Under the pieces are notes generated by a model. It was given only the letters and a program-made list of their open reading frames with translations, was not told where the DNA came from and did not search any database. The position numbers and the translations under genes were made by a program. From Acidobacteriota bacterium (GTDB taxonomy: Bacteria; Acidobacteriota; Blastocatellia; Pyrinomonadales; Pyrinomonadaceae), in contig QHXL01000025.1 of assembly GCA_003222935.1 (NCBI GenBank), positions 1 through 15,687 of the forward strand: DNA of 15,687 nt. Direction: 5' to 3'. Within the stretch, counting starts at the first letter, position 1. Every line of letters starts with the position of its first letter. Below, piece by piece: positions 1-7,508 of this stretch.

Positions 1-1569
1 GTCTCCGTCGTAATGCTCAGCTATACCCGCACCATCTAATGACAGTATCTGAGTTGCCACACGATCCAAAAAATAACGATCGTGGCTAATAGTTATGATA
101 GTACCTTCATAAGCAGACAGCGCTTCTTCCAAAGCTTCGCGTGACGGAATATCGAGGTGATTAGTCGGCTCATCCAACACCAGCACGTTGACGCGCGAGT
201 AGATTAACTTGGCGAGTGCAAGTCGACCCTTTTCCCCACCAGACAGATCCCTCACGTGCTTGTAAACGTCGTCTCCAGTAAATAAGAACTTCGCGAGGAA
301 TGATCTAAGTTCACCGGCAGTCGCACTGGAAGGCGCCACCCTTCGGAGTTCCATGATGATCTCGTTGCGATCATCCAAGTCGTCGAGTTGCTGTGCGTAA
401 TAGCCTACTTGAACTTTCGTGCCCCATCTCACCTCACCCTTTAATGGGGGCACTTTGTTGAGCACGGTGCGCAAAAACGTAGTCTTACCAGACCCGTTAG
501 GTCCGATTATCCCGAGACACTCAGCACGACGAAGAATAAACGAAATATCCTGGGCCAGGATCTTATCGGGATAACCGATCTCGAGATCAGTAACAGTCAA
601 TACATGGTTGCCAGTACGCTCAATCGCTTTCAGTCGAAAATCTCCCGATGACTGATCCGGTCGGACAGCCTCGATTCGTTCGATCTTCTGCAACAGCGTT
701 CGGCGGGACTTTGCCTGTTTCGTTTTCTGCCCGGCAAGGTTCCGACGAATAAACTCTTCGGTCTTGGCAATCAGCTGCTGTTGATTGTCGTAAGCGCGTT
801 GTTGTGCTTCACGACGCTCTTCCCGCTCAACCAAATAGGCTGAATAGTTTCCGGTGTAACTGGAGGCTTTACCATTCTCAAGTTCAATGATTCGCTTACA
901 GGCGCGATCCAGAAAGTAACGATCGTGACTGATGATCACGTAAGCAGATGGATATTCTTGAAGAAATTCTTCCAACCACTCGACTGCGTTTACGTCCAGA
1001 TGGTTAGTCGGTTCATCCAGGAGCAGGATATCCGGAGCTGCGAGAAGCAACTTGGCAAGTCCGAGTCGATTTTGTTGCCCGCCAGAAAGTTTTGAAGTCT
1101 CCAGCGACCACAGGTCTTTCTCGAAGCCAAGACCCTGCAAAATGGCTTCGGCCTTAGCGGCATACTCGAAACCACCTTCATGCTCGAACTGATGTTGCAG
1201 ATCGCTGTATCGTTCCAGAATTTTCTCAAGCTCCGAACCCGCGTCAGCCATGCGGTGCTCGAGCTCGTGCATTTCATGTTCGATCTGCTGCAAATGCCCG
1301 AAAGCCGCCAGTGCAGATTCGTGAACCGTTGATCCGGGCTCGAAGTGAACATGCTGGTCTAACAAGCCAAGGCGAATGCCCCTCGCCTTGATGACTTCAC
1401 CTTTATCGGCAGACTCCTCGCCTCGTACCAAGCGAAAAATCGTACTCTTGCCGGCGCCATTTCTGCCGACTAGACCAACGTGCTCACCAGCGTTGATTTG
1501 CAACGTGGTGCCCCGAAGGACGTCCTGGACGCCGTATGATTTATGGACTTCTGATAACCGAAATAACAT
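1..1569 (-). CDS. ABC-F family ATP-binding protein, C-terminus cut by window edge
   Basis: A soluble tandem-ATPase protein of the ABC-F family. Members act on the ribosome, usually at the tRNA exit site, as translation or resistance factors rather than as transporters. There are 523 codons in the window, and the stop lies beyond base 1. The first ATPase domain has Walker A GRNGAGKST (residues 35-43), signature LSGGQ (161-165), Walker B ending DEPTNHLD (from 185) and the switch ISHDRYFLD. A charged, probably helical linker rich in Q, K and R spans about 225-310, where ABC-F proteins carry the P-site tRNA interaction motif. The second domain has GPNGSGKT (356-363), LSGGE (442-446), DEPTNHLD (from 466) and a second ISHDRYFLD. 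There are no membrane segments. Start is ATG at 1569, with only a weak AGG 13 bases upstream. The missing end is probably about 100 residues. The subfamily (Uup-, YdiF- or EttA-like) cannot be settled here. The family call is secure. Confidence 0.95.
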   Translation of the reverse strand, partial: MLFRLSEVHKSYGVQDVLRGTTLQINAGEHVGLVGRNGAGKSTIFRLVRGEESADKGEVIKARGIRLGLLDQHVHFEPGSTVHESALAAFGHLQQIEHEMHELEHRMADAGSELEKILERYSDLQHQFEHEGGFEYAAKAEAILQGLGFEKDLWSLETSKLSGGQQNRLGLAKLLLAAPDILLLDEPTNHLDVNAVEWLEEFLQEYPSAYVIISHDRYFLDRACKRIIELENGKASSYTGNYSAYLVEREERREAQQRAYDNQQQLIAKTEEFIRRNLAGQKTKQAKSRRTLLQKIERIEAVRPDQSSGDFRLKAIERTGNHVLTVTDLEIGYPDKILAQDISFILRRAECLGIIGPNGSGKTTFLRTVLNKVPPLKGEVRWGTKVQVGYYAQQLDDLDDRNEIIMELRRVAPSSATAGELRSFLAKFLFTGDDVYKHVRDLSGGEKGRLALAKLIYSRVNVLVLDEPTNHLDIPSREALEEALSAYEGTIITISHDRYFLDRVATQILSLDGAGIAEHYDGD

Positions 1570-1588
1570 GACTACAGACTTACCTATT

Positions 1589-1633
1589 CAAAACTAAGCG
1601 GGTGCGGAGCTGAACCAGCCTCCTACACCCGCT
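1589..1633 (-). terminator. Intrinsic terminator downstream of the PPIase lipoprotein gene
   Basis: On the minus strand AGCGGGTG (1626-1633) pairs perfectly with CACCCGCT (1597-1604). Inside the loop GGAG pairs with CTCC and CTG with CAG, giving a long nested hairpin. A TAGTTTTG tail (1589-1596) follows. It sits 20 bases after the stop of the PPIase gene and ends 20 bases before the ABC-F start, so it should separate the two genes at least partly. The tail is only moderately T-rich. Confidence 0.65.
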
Positions 1634-1654
1634 AGCACTCGAAGCGCGGCGCCG

Positions 1655-2842
1655 TTACTTTGTCGATCCAGCTGGACTCGCCGCCGGCGAAGCGGTCGAG
1701 GCTGGAGCTTGGGATTGCGTCGCCGCTGGTGCGGCAGCGGGTTCTGAGCCTGGAGAAACAGGTCTTAGTCCAAGATTCCCCGGATTGTTGATCATGTTCC
1801 CGGCTAAGTTATTAACGATCTTCGCTTCATTGATCGCCACTTCCAACAAGGCAGCATTCAAAATCTGCTTGCGCTGATTTGTCAGTCCCTGAGTAATTTG
1901 TTGACGAATACCCTGGCTCTCCAAAGTCAGATTCTCTGTTTGCAGCCTTCGATCCTGAAGCTTGAAGATGTACCAACGACCGCCCGGATACTGTGGTGAA
2001 CTAAACTTAACGGCATTCGTGAAACTACCAACCTGCATAGCTGGACCAAATAGTTGGCTGACGATTTCGGCGGGAAATCCATTCTGTTTGAGTTGCTCTT
2101 CTCCGGCGAATCCAATATCGCCACCACGAGTCAAGCTGGAATCCTCACTTCGTGCGCGAGCGACGGTGGCAAAATCTGCACCACCTTTTAATTGCTGGTA
2201 AATATTGTCGATCTTAACCTTGGCGTCAGTCTCATTTTTTGCGTCGTCATTTGAGATGCCCTGAGCGCTGTTGTTTTGTGGATCGACAGCGATCATCGCC
2301 AAGGCAACACCGCGGCTACTCACAAACTGATCTTTGTTCGCAGCGTAGTATTCCTCGACTTCGCGATCACTGATGCTTACCTTTCCACTGTACTTGTCCT
2401 GAAGCTTTGCTATGGCCAACTCCTTGCGGGCTTCCTCACGCAAAGTTTCGATTGACACGTTCTGCTGCTTCAAACTCTTATCAAACTCTTCCTGAGTCAT
2501 GCCGGTTTGCTGCTTCTGAGCATTGATCGCCCCCTCGATTTCATCAGGGGTAGGCAAAAGCTTCTCACGCTCAGCGCGTTGGAAAAGCACTTCCCGCTGA
2601 ATGAGGTTACTCAGAATCTGCAAGCGGGCCTGCGCCAACTCGAGCTGGGATAACTTCGCTTGCTGGCCGCCGGACTGCGCCGTTACCGCACGCTCAACTT
2701 CGCGGAGCAGAATACTCCGACCGTTAACCGTCGCAGCGACGGTACTGTCCTTAGCTTCCGGGTTACCCCCAGTGCATCCACTGATAGCGAAAACCACCGA
2801 TGCACACGTAAGAAAAACAACTACTTTTGCGAATTTGCGCAC
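1655..2842 (-). CDS. Parvulin-type peptidyl-prolyl cis-trans isomerase lipoprotein (SurA/PrsA-like)
   Basis: A 395-residue envelope folding factor. The N-terminus is a lipoprotein signal: basic start, hydrophobic core, lipobox ISGC with Cys23 as the predicted lipidated residue. Next comes a SurA-N/PrsA-like chaperone region (about 33-160) beginning TVNGRSILLREVERAV and rich in charged helices. A parvulin (PpiC) rotamase domain follows (about 175-320), recognisable by SEDSSLTRGGDIGFAG and the closing strand YIFKLQDRR. The tail (about 360-395) is low-complexity Pro/Ala/Ser. Known family role: proline isomerisation and chaperoning of secreted or outer-membrane proteins. Start is GTG (2840-2842), with AAAGGAG about 10 bases upstream. 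The gene is divergent from rpmB and is followed by a hairpin terminator, so it looks monocistronic. I am confident of the family but not of orthology to SurA or PrsA. Confidence 0.88.
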   Translation of the reverse strand: MRKFAKVVVFLTCASVVFAISGCTGGNPEAKDSTVAATVNGRSILLREVERAVTAQSGGQQAKLSQLELAQARLQILSNLIQREVLFQRAEREKLLPTPDEIEGAINAQKQQTGMTQEEFDKSLKQQNVSIETLREEARKELAIAKLQDKYSGKVSISDREVEEYYAANKDQFVSSRGVALAMIAVDPQNNSAQGISNDDAKNETDAKVKIDNIYQQLKGGADFATVARARSEDSSLTRGGDIGFAGEEQLKQNGFPAEIVSQLFGPAMQVGSFTNAVKFSSPQYPGGRWYIFKLQDRRLQTENLTLESQGIRQQITQGLTNQRKQILNAALLEVAINEAKIVNNLAGNMINNPGNLGLRPVSPGSEPAAAPAATQSQAPASTASPAASPAGSTK

Positions 2843-2909
2843 TTTAACTCTGCTCCTTTAATAGTTTCCTACACAAGTCGAACATTAAGCACTGCCTGAG
2901 CGCAGCTGC

Positions 2910-2939
2910 TTGACGACTTAGAAATGCGTTTGCTATAAA
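2910..2939 (+). promoter_or_regulatory. Sigma70-type promoter for rpmB
   Basis: The -35 box is TTGACG (2910-2915) and the -10 box TATAAA (2934-2939), with an 18-base spacer. TGC directly before the -10 adds an extended -10 element. Predicted transcription would start near 2946, giving an rpmB leader of about 83 bases. It is the best consensus promoter in the window and lies in the divergent region between the PPIase gene and rpmB. Confidence 0.65.
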
Positions 2940-2952
2940 CCTTGGTTTCCAA

Positions 2953-2986
2953 TTTCGGCAAGATTACTGCCTGTATGATGCCGAAA
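2953..2986 (+). promoter_or_regulatory. Stem-loop in the rpmB leader
   Basis: TTTCGGCA (2953-2960) and TGCCGAAA (2979-2986) form a perfect 8-base-pair stem with an 18-base loop, about 42 bases before the rpmB start and just after the predicted transcription start. No T-run follows, so it is not a terminator. Some ribosomal-protein leaders bind their own product, but no such role is shown here. Confidence 0.4.
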
Positions 2987-3028
2987 ACATTTATACGAAA
3001 CCCTGTTACCTTGGAGGTTGTAAAAATA

Positions 3029-3223
3029 ATGGCCAAACGTTGTGATGTCTGCGGCAAAGGACCTCAGTTCGGCAATAATGTCTCTCATGCGAATAATCGT
3101 ACGCCGCGTAGGTTTGACCCAAATCTACAATCAATCCGGGTTCAGCAACCACAGGGTGGTGCAAAGCGGATGAAGGTCTGCACGAGCTGTATCAAGGCCG
3201 GAAAAGTCTCAAAAGCCGCGTAA
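3029..3223 (+). CDS. rpmB: 50S ribosomal protein L28 (bL28)
   Basis: A 64-residue bL28 protein of the large ribosomal subunit, of normal family length. The N-terminus [23 protein letters not shown] and the [15 protein letters not shown] core are characteristic. It is the zinc-ribbon (C+) form: Cys5 and Cys8 pair with Cys51 and Cys54 (CTSC). The frame is open upstream to a TTG at 2942, but ATG 3029 is chosen because it gives the conserved MAKRC start. GGAGG at 3013-3017 lies 11 bases before it. It is the only plus-strand gene in the window, with its own promoter and terminator, so it is probably a single-gene unit. C+ L28 is often replaced by a zinc-free paralogue under zinc limitation in bacteria that have both, but no such copy is in this window. 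Confidence 0.96.
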   Translation: MAKRCDVCGKGPQFGNNVSHANNRTPRRFDPNLQSIRVQQPQGGAKRMKVCTSCIKAGKVSKAA

Positions 3224-3250
3224 AACCTAAGTTTTCAATGAAATCACTCT

Positions 3251-3282
3251 AAGTCGGCGCTCCTAAAGAGGCCGGCTTTTTT
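3251..3282 (+). terminator. Intrinsic terminator of rpmB
   Basis: AAGTCGGC (3251-3258) pairs with GCCGGCTT (3271-3278) through one G-T wobble. CTC and GAG can extend the stem inside, and a run of six T ends at 3282. It begins 27 bases after the rpmB stop. The T-run overlaps the stop codon of the converging ridA gene (3281-3283). In the other direction the tail is not T-rich, so it is probably one-way. Confidence 0.85.
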
Positions 3283-3673
3283 ATTCGGACACGAGTGCGA
3301 CAGCTTCAATTTCTACACGAGCATCTTTCGGTAGGCCAGCTGCAGCAACGGTCGCACGAGCCGGTGGTTCGCCCGTAAAGAACTTTCCATACACCTCATT
3401 CATTGACGCAAACTCTTTCATATCAGCCAAAAAGACTGTTGTCTTGACCACTCTAGCCAAACTGCTGCCGGCTGCTTCCAAGACTGCTGACAGATTCTTT
3501 AGCACCTGTTCAGTTTGCTCACCAATGCCGCCGGCGACAAACTCGCCCGTCTGAGGATCGATGGGAATCTGTCCCGAGGCAAAAACGAACCCGCCGGCCT
3601 TAATAGCCTGCGAATACGGCCCAATTGCCGCAGGTGCATTGTCAGTTTGAACTCTTACCTTCACAGTAGCCAT
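3281..3673 (-). CDS. ridA: RidA family reactive intermediate/imine deaminase
   Basis: A 130-residue small trimeric YjgF/YER057c/UK114 protein. RidA hydrolyses reactive enamine/imine intermediates made by PLP enzymes such as threonine dehydratase, protecting other enzymes in the cytoplasm. The sequence shows GPYSQAI (18-24), SGQIPIDP (33-40), the active-site Arg106 in PPARATV and Glu121 in VEIEA, and is of normal length, so activity is expected. The frame extends upstream to a TTG at 3691, but ATG 3673 is preferred because it matches the family N-terminus. The Shine-Dalgarno-like GAGG lies only 2-3 bases before that ATG, so initiation is not clear-cut. It lies 66 bases after rel and converges on rpmB. 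Confidence 0.93.
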   Translation of the reverse strand: MATVKVRVQTDNAPAAIGPYSQAIKAGGFVFASGQIPIDPQTGEFVAGGIGEQTEQVLKNLSAVLEAAGSSLARVVKTTVFLADMKEFASMNEVYGKFFTGEPPARATVAAAGLPKDARVEIEAVALVSE

Positions 3674-3698
3674 AACCTCAGGCAAAAACAAAGGCGGG

Positions 3699-3707
3699 AT
3701 TCTAGCA
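3699..3707 (-). promoter_or_regulatory. Candidate extended -10 promoter element for ridA
   Basis: On the minus strand TGCTAGAAT fits the extended -10 form (TG, one base, then five of six matches to TATAAT), about 26 bases before the ridA ATG. No convincing -35 box is seen. The 66-base rel-ridA gap also holds a 12-base palindrome AAGCAGCTGCTT (3728-3739) immediately after the rel stop, which may be a weak terminator. ridA could therefore be transcribed alone or by readthrough from rel. Confidence 0.35.
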
Positions 3708-3739
3708 GAAAGCTTCAGTTAAAGGAAAAGCAGCTGCTT

Positions 3740-5926
3740 CTAGACCATTCCCTGCATTCTTTCGACGTCGAGGACACCTGGCACGCCTTTGATCGATCCA
3801 ATTACCTTGTCCAGGTGCTTCACATCAAAGACTTCAACCGTAACTTCGATGTGTCCACGCTCATCCGAAGCGACGGATGCTCGCGCGTCTCGGATTCCAG
3901 TCTTCATATCTGAAATCGCGCCGGTGATGCCGGCGATCATTCCAGTGCGATTTTCGGTGATTGCTAAAAGTTTTACCGCGTATGCTGTTTTTTCCGGTCG
4001 CCCAGCCCACTCCACTTCAACAATCCGCTCACGATTTACCATGAGTTGATTTACATTCTTACAGCGTTTGGTATGTACTGCGACACCCTTGCCACGCGTG
4101 ACATAACCAATTATCTCTTCACCATGTAACGGGTTGCAGCAGCGCGCACGCGTAACCATCAAGTCGTCGACACCGCGAACGAGAATCGAGTCATCGCCCA
4201 AACGGATGAGTCGCTTGACTGCTCGAACTCCACTTCGCAGTCGCGACTCTTTCTGTTTATCAAGCTGCTCAAACTGCTCGGGACCCAAATACTTTGAGAT
4301 GATGTTACGAGGAACAAGTTTTCCGTAACCGATAGCGGCGAGCAAATCGTCTACACGACCATAGCCGTAATCGCTGGCAACCTGTTTCATCGTCTTATCG
4401 TTGTCAGTCAGGATCTTCTTGGGTGACAGTTGAAATCGCCCAGCTTCTTTTTCAAACAACTTTCGACCGATCTCCATCGATTCAGATCGCTGCTGTTCAG
4501 CAACCCAATGACGAACTCGATTACGAGCTCTCGAGGTGACAATGAAGTTCAACCAATCACGGGACGGATGGGAGTTACTGCTGGTAATAATTTCTACAAC
4601 GTCGCCGTTTTGAATCTGGGTGCGCAGCGGGACCATTCGTCCATTTATGCGAGAGCCCGTACAGGTGTTCCCTACTTCCGAGTGGATCATGTACCCGAAA
4701 TCGACAGGAGTAGCACCACGCGGAAGTTGGATCACTTTACCCATCGGGGTGAACGCATAAACGTCCTTCGGGTAGAGATCGAGCTTGAGCGAATCCAAAA
4801 AGTCTTTTGAGTCCTTGACCTCCTGAGTCCATTCAACTAATGAGCGTAGCGCCTGCAATGCCTGATCGTCGTCATGAGCGCCGCGTTTGCCTTCCTTATA
4901 TTTCCAATGAGCCGCCACACCTTCTTCGGCGATATTGTGCATGTCTTCGGTGCGGATCTGGACTTCGAAGGATTGGCCTTTGGAACCAATAACGGAAGTA
5001 TGCAGCGATTGATACAGATTGTCGCGTGGCGTCGCGATCCAATCCTTGATACGTCCCGGTACTGGTTTCCAGTTGTTGTGGACCACACCGAGTGCTGCGT
5101 AGCAATGCCGAATCTCGTTTGGAGTTATGACTCTCGCTGCCACCAAATCGTATACCTGGTCGAGACTAATCTTCTGGCGTCTTAGTTTTTTCCAAATCGA
5201 GTACAGTCGCTTAACACGACCTTCCACCAGGACAAACGGAACTTCTGACTCATTCATCTTCTGCTCGATGCGCGTAGTAACGCTCTTGAGGAACGCTTCA
5301 TTTTCAGGGCGTCGTTTTTCGAGTTGTTCGGCAAGTTCGCGGTAGTCTTCCGGATGTAGATGTCTGAAAGCTAAGTCTTCGAGTTCACCGCGCAGCTTAC
5401 CCATTCCCAACCGGTGCGCAATTGGAGCGAAGATGTCCATGGTCTCTTCGGCAATTCGCTTTCGCTTTTCAGTGCTCAAATAGTGCAGCGTTCGCATGTT
5501 GTGAAGACGATCCGCCAACTTGACCAGCACAACGCGGACATCGTCGATCATCGCCAACAACATCTTGCGCACGTTTTCAGCCTGCTGCTCTTCCCGAGAG
5601 ATATTGCTGATCTGAGCAATCTTCGTGAGTCCATCTACGAGGTGGGTGATGTCCTCACCGAAGTACTGATTAATCGTATCCAAATCTACTAACGTATCTT
5701 CGACAACATCGTGGAGCAGTCCCGTCGCGACGGACACTTCATCAAGTTTCATGTCGGCGAGGATGTTTGCAACTTCCAGGGGATGAACCAGATAGGATTC
5801 ACCGGAGGCTCGTTTCTGACCCTTATGTTCGCGCGCTGAAAAGAGGTACGCGCGGCGAAGCAGATCGAGGTCCGCCTGCGGGTGATTTGCGGCTACTTTC
5901 TCAACAATATCTTCGATTCTGATCAT
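3740..5926 (-). CDS. rel: Bifunctional (p)ppGpp synthetase/hydrolase, long RSH (Rel/SpoT)
   Basis: A 728-residue long RelA/SpoT homologue that makes and degrades the stringent-response alarmone (p)ppGpp. The N-terminal HD hydrolase looks intact: His48, HDVVED at 72-77 and the ADRLHN motif at 138-143. The synthetase domain (about 235-345) has YDLVAARVI, GRIKDWIATP with RIKD at 292-295, YQSLHT and the conserved Glu321 in FEVQIRT. RIKD is the basic RxKD type seen in bifunctional Rel/SpoT enzymes, not the acidic ExDD type of RelA-only synthetases. A TGS domain (about 390-450, DVYAFTPMGKVIQLP), a cysteine-containing region (RARCCNPLHGEEIIGY) and a C-terminal ACT domain (about 650-728) follow. Start is ATG 5926 with no clear Shine-Dalgarno sequence. 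A strong terminator lies just upstream, so the gene should have its own promoter. No second RSH is seen here. Confidence 0.96.
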   Translation of the reverse strand: MIRIEDIVEKVAANHPQADLDLLRRAYLFSAREHKGQKRASGESYLVHPLEVANILADMKLDEVSVATGLLHDVVEDTLVDLDTINQYFGEDITHLVDGLTKIAQISNISREEQQAENVRKMLLAMIDDVRVVLVKLADRLHNMRTLHYLSTEKRKRIAEETMDIFAPIAHRLGMGKLRGELEDLAFRHLHPEDYRELAEQLEKRRPENEAFLKSVTTRIEQKMNESEVPFVLVEGRVKRLYSIWKKLRRQKISLDQVYDLVAARVITPNEIRHCYAALGVVHNNWKPVPGRIKDWIATPRDNLYQSLHTSVIGSKGQSFEVQIRTEDMHNIAEEGVAAHWKYKEGKRGAHDDDQALQALRSLVEWTQEVKDSKDFLDSLKLDLYPKDVYAFTPMGKVIQLPRGATPVDFGYMIHSEVGNTCTGSRINGRMVPLRTQIQNGDVVEIITSSNSHPSRDWLNFIVTSRARNRVRHWVAEQQRSESMEIGRKLFEKEAGRFQLSPKKILTDNDKTMKQVASDYGYGRVDDLLAAIGYGKLVPRNIISKYLGPEQFEQLDKQKESRLRSGVRAVKRLIRLGDDSILVRGVDDLMVTRARCCNPLHGEEIIGYVTRGKGVAVHTKRCKNVNQLMVNRERIVEVEWAGRPEKTAYAVKLLAITENRTGMIAGITGAISDMKTGIRDARASVASDERGHIEVTVEVFDVKHLDKVIGSIKGVPGVLDVERMQGMV

Positions 5927-5943
5927 CTAATTTCGAGAACTGA

Positions 5944-5952
5944 AGTATAACA
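5944..5952 (-). promoter_or_regulatory. Candidate extended -10 promoter for rel, overlapping the upstream terminator tail
   Basis: On the minus strand TGTTATACT (5944-5952) matches TGnTATAAT with one mismatch. It sits in and just after the T-run of the preceding terminator and 17 bases before the rel ATG. No well-spaced -35 box is present: a GTGACA lies in the hairpin, but only 12 bases from the -10. If real, the leader would be about 10 bases, which fits the lack of a Shine-Dalgarno sequence. Confidence 0.4.
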
Positions 5953-5989
5953 AAAAGGTGATGTCACGACTTTAAAGTCGGACATCACC
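5952..5989 (-). terminator. Strong intrinsic terminator at the end of the tonB-exb-TPR operon
   Basis: GGTGATGTC (5957-5965) and GACATCACC (5981-5989) are perfect complements. Between them CGACTTTAAAGTCG (5967-5980) is itself a perfect palindrome. One unpaired base (5966) separates the stems, giving a very long hairpin. On the minus strand it is followed by TTTTT (5952-5956). It begins about 25 bases after the TPR lipoprotein stop and is the strongest terminator in the window. Confidence 0.9.
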
Positions 5990-6014
5990 TGATGTTCTCT
6001 GGAGTGATTGGTTA

Positions 6015-6872
6015 CTAGCCCTTGGGGGGGGAAGCAGCCTGCCGAGCTTCCTCTTCCTCTTTACGTTTTTGTGCGGCCGCACTCAGTTCAGTCGTTCGTT
6101 TAAGCGCTACTTCATACTGTTTCTGATAGTCAGCCTTTGCTTCGGTCTTTCCATCCATTTCAGCAAGCTTCGACGCTTCCAGCAGCAAGTTCGTCTTGTA
6201 GGACCAAGCCGACTCATTGTTGGGATCATATTTAATCGCGTTCTCCGCTTCGCCGAGACCCTGCTTAACGCACATCTGCGCCGATTCAAATTCCTTTTGA
6301 TCTAGCGGCTTCTTGTACGCGACAGTCGCCTTGTTGTTGCTCTTGTCGACGGTCGTTGTTTTATTTGACGGCAATTCCGTTATCTTGAACGAGCAGTCCC
6401 AATCTTTACTTGCAAGAACGATAAAAGCTTCAGCTCGCTTTTCAGGTTCCGCGCCCTCATTGACGGCGCGGGAAGTAATCCATTCCCGCAATTTGGCGTC
6501 ATCTTTAGTGGCGCCATAAAGGTAGGCGATCGCCTTGTACGCTTCTTCGTCGTTCGGATTCTTAGCAAGAAGCTGTTGATACGCCTCAATCGCTTTCTGA
6601 GCCTTAGCAAGATTGTCGGGTGCTTGAACTCCCGGTCGATATTGCGCGTGGATCGTTCGAGCGATGAACATTGGGGCAGTCTTGTTATCGGGATCCAAAC
6701 GTGCGGCCTCACGAGAATGCTGTTCTGCTTCCTCAAACTTACCTTCGCGGTAGGCGCGTGCCGCTTCGTTTAATTGATTCTTAGCTCTGATGCGATTGAC
6801 TACACCGCAACCGGATGTAGTGGCAACAAGAATCGTTAAGATTAAGACAATCCTCGTCTGAGAGAGTTTCAT
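6015..6872 (-). CDS. TPR-repeat lipoprotein, function unknown
   Basis: A 285-residue predicted lipoprotein. The N-terminus has a hydrophobic segment and the lipobox TSGC with Cys22. Tetratricopeptide-like helices follow: about 36-70 (ARAYREGKFEEAEQHSREAARLDP), about 92-122 (AIEAYQQLLAKNPNDEEAYKAIAYLYG) and about 200-230 (AENAIKYDPNNESAW). Between the second and third is a non-TPR stretch around DWDCSFKITELP with two further cysteines (one in DWDC, one in QMCVKQ). The C-terminus is a highly charged K/E-rich helix. TPRs mediate protein contacts, so a periplasm-facing scaffold or assembly role is reasonable, but nothing shows the partner. Start is ATG 6872, with GGAG 10 bases upstream. It is 90 bases downstream of exbD with no terminator between, so it is probably the last gene of the tonB-exb operon. 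A run of eight C codes for its penultimate residues and is a slippage-prone site, though harmless to the fold. Confidence 0.8.
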   Translation of the reverse strand: MKLSQTRIVLILTILVATTSGCGVVNRIRAKNQLNEAARAYREGKFEEAEQHSREAARLDPDNKTAPMFIARTIHAQYRPGVQAPDNLAKAQKAIEAYQQLLAKNPNDEEAYKAIAYLYGATKDDAKLREWITSRAVNEGAEPEKRAEAFIVLASKDWDCSFKITELPSNKTTTVDKSNNKATVAYKKPLDQKEFESAQMCVKQGLGEAENAIKYDPNNESAWSYKTNLLLEASKLAEMDGKTEAKADYQKQYEVALKRTTELSAAAQKRKEEEEARQAASPPKG

Positions 6873-6962
6873 TTATCAATGACTCCAAGAGTTGAATAAG
6901 ATCGGCGACAAATTACTAGCTCGTGTTTCCAAGCCGGGGCTTACAAGCACCAATCTTCGTTA

Positions 6963-7484
6963 TTAAGGTAGATCGTCGACCTGCAATCCCACTGGGCTGG
7001 CGCCGGCGCCTTTTATCGCGTCAATCACTTTCACGACATCGCCGTACTTCGCAGCTCGCGGAGCCTTCACAAAAACCGTCTTCTCAATTCGCTCATCGTC
7101 TTTGACGTCCGAGCGGGCTTCCATTCCGACCTTATAAGCACGCTGTTCTTTGCGTTGTTGAAAGGTTAGCAAAAGCTTTTGGGCCAAAGGAGCCGTGTCG
7201 TTCACCGAACCTAAAGAGTCAGCATTCAACTTGATTGAGAGATCGGGAGCGATTGAAACAACCAAGGTCAAAGGATTAGGTTTGAGCTTACTTAGATCCT
7301 CATTTGGATCTCGTTGAGTTGGTATGTCAGCTTGAAACCGAGCCGGTTTAAGTGGCGTAACCACCATGAAAATGATCAGCAACACCAACAGAACGTCGAT
7401 CAACGGAGTAACGTTAATGAAAGGTACCGCCGTGTTAAGGCTCCGCTTCTCATGTTTATCTGGGTCCATCGCCGATTGCGACAT
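6963..7484 (-). CDS. exbD: ExbD/TolR family proton-channel subunit (second copy)
   Basis: A 173-residue inner-membrane protein with one N-terminal transmembrane helix and a periplasmic domain. With ExbB it uses the proton gradient to energise TonB. The diagnostic stretch INVTPLIDVLLVLLIIFMVV carries the essential membrane aspartate at Asp30. The periplasmic part ends with the ExbD/TolR-type KYGDVVKVIDAIKGAG. It also contains an insert of about 15 charged residues (MEARSDVKDDERIEKT) before the closing strands, which the neighbouring copy lacks. Start is ATG 7484 with a strong GAGGAG 7 bases upstream. It begins 24 bases after the stop of the first exbD and is followed by the TPR lipoprotein. 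TolR is an alternative name, but no tolA, tolB or pal is nearby and tonB heads the cluster. Confidence 0.92.
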   Translation of the reverse strand: MSQSAMDPDKHEKRSLNTAVPFINVTPLIDVLLVLLIIFMVVTPLKPARFQADIPTQRDPNEDLSKLKPNPLTLVVSIAPDLSIKLNADSLGSVNDTAPLAQKLLLTFQQRKEQRAYKVGMEARSDVKDDERIEKTVFVKAPRAAKYGDVVKVIDAIKGAGASPVGLQVDDLP

Positions 7485-7508
7485 CTGTATTCTCCTCTGT
7501 TAATGCTC

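Noticed and set aside
990..1352. A 120-codon minus-strand open frame
   Set aside because: It is an out-of-frame shadow of the ABC-F gene, whose own frame is open from 1569 to the window edge with all ATPase motifs.
2942..3028. N-terminal extension of L28 from the upstream TTG or the ATGATG at 2975
   Set aside because: The conserved L28 N-terminus starts at ATG 3029, which has a GGAGG site; the extension overlaps the predicted leader hairpin.
6020..6032. Run of eight G (C on the coding strand) near the TPR gene end as a phase-variation tract
   Set aside because: Slippage here would alter only the last few residues, so it could not switch the gene off.
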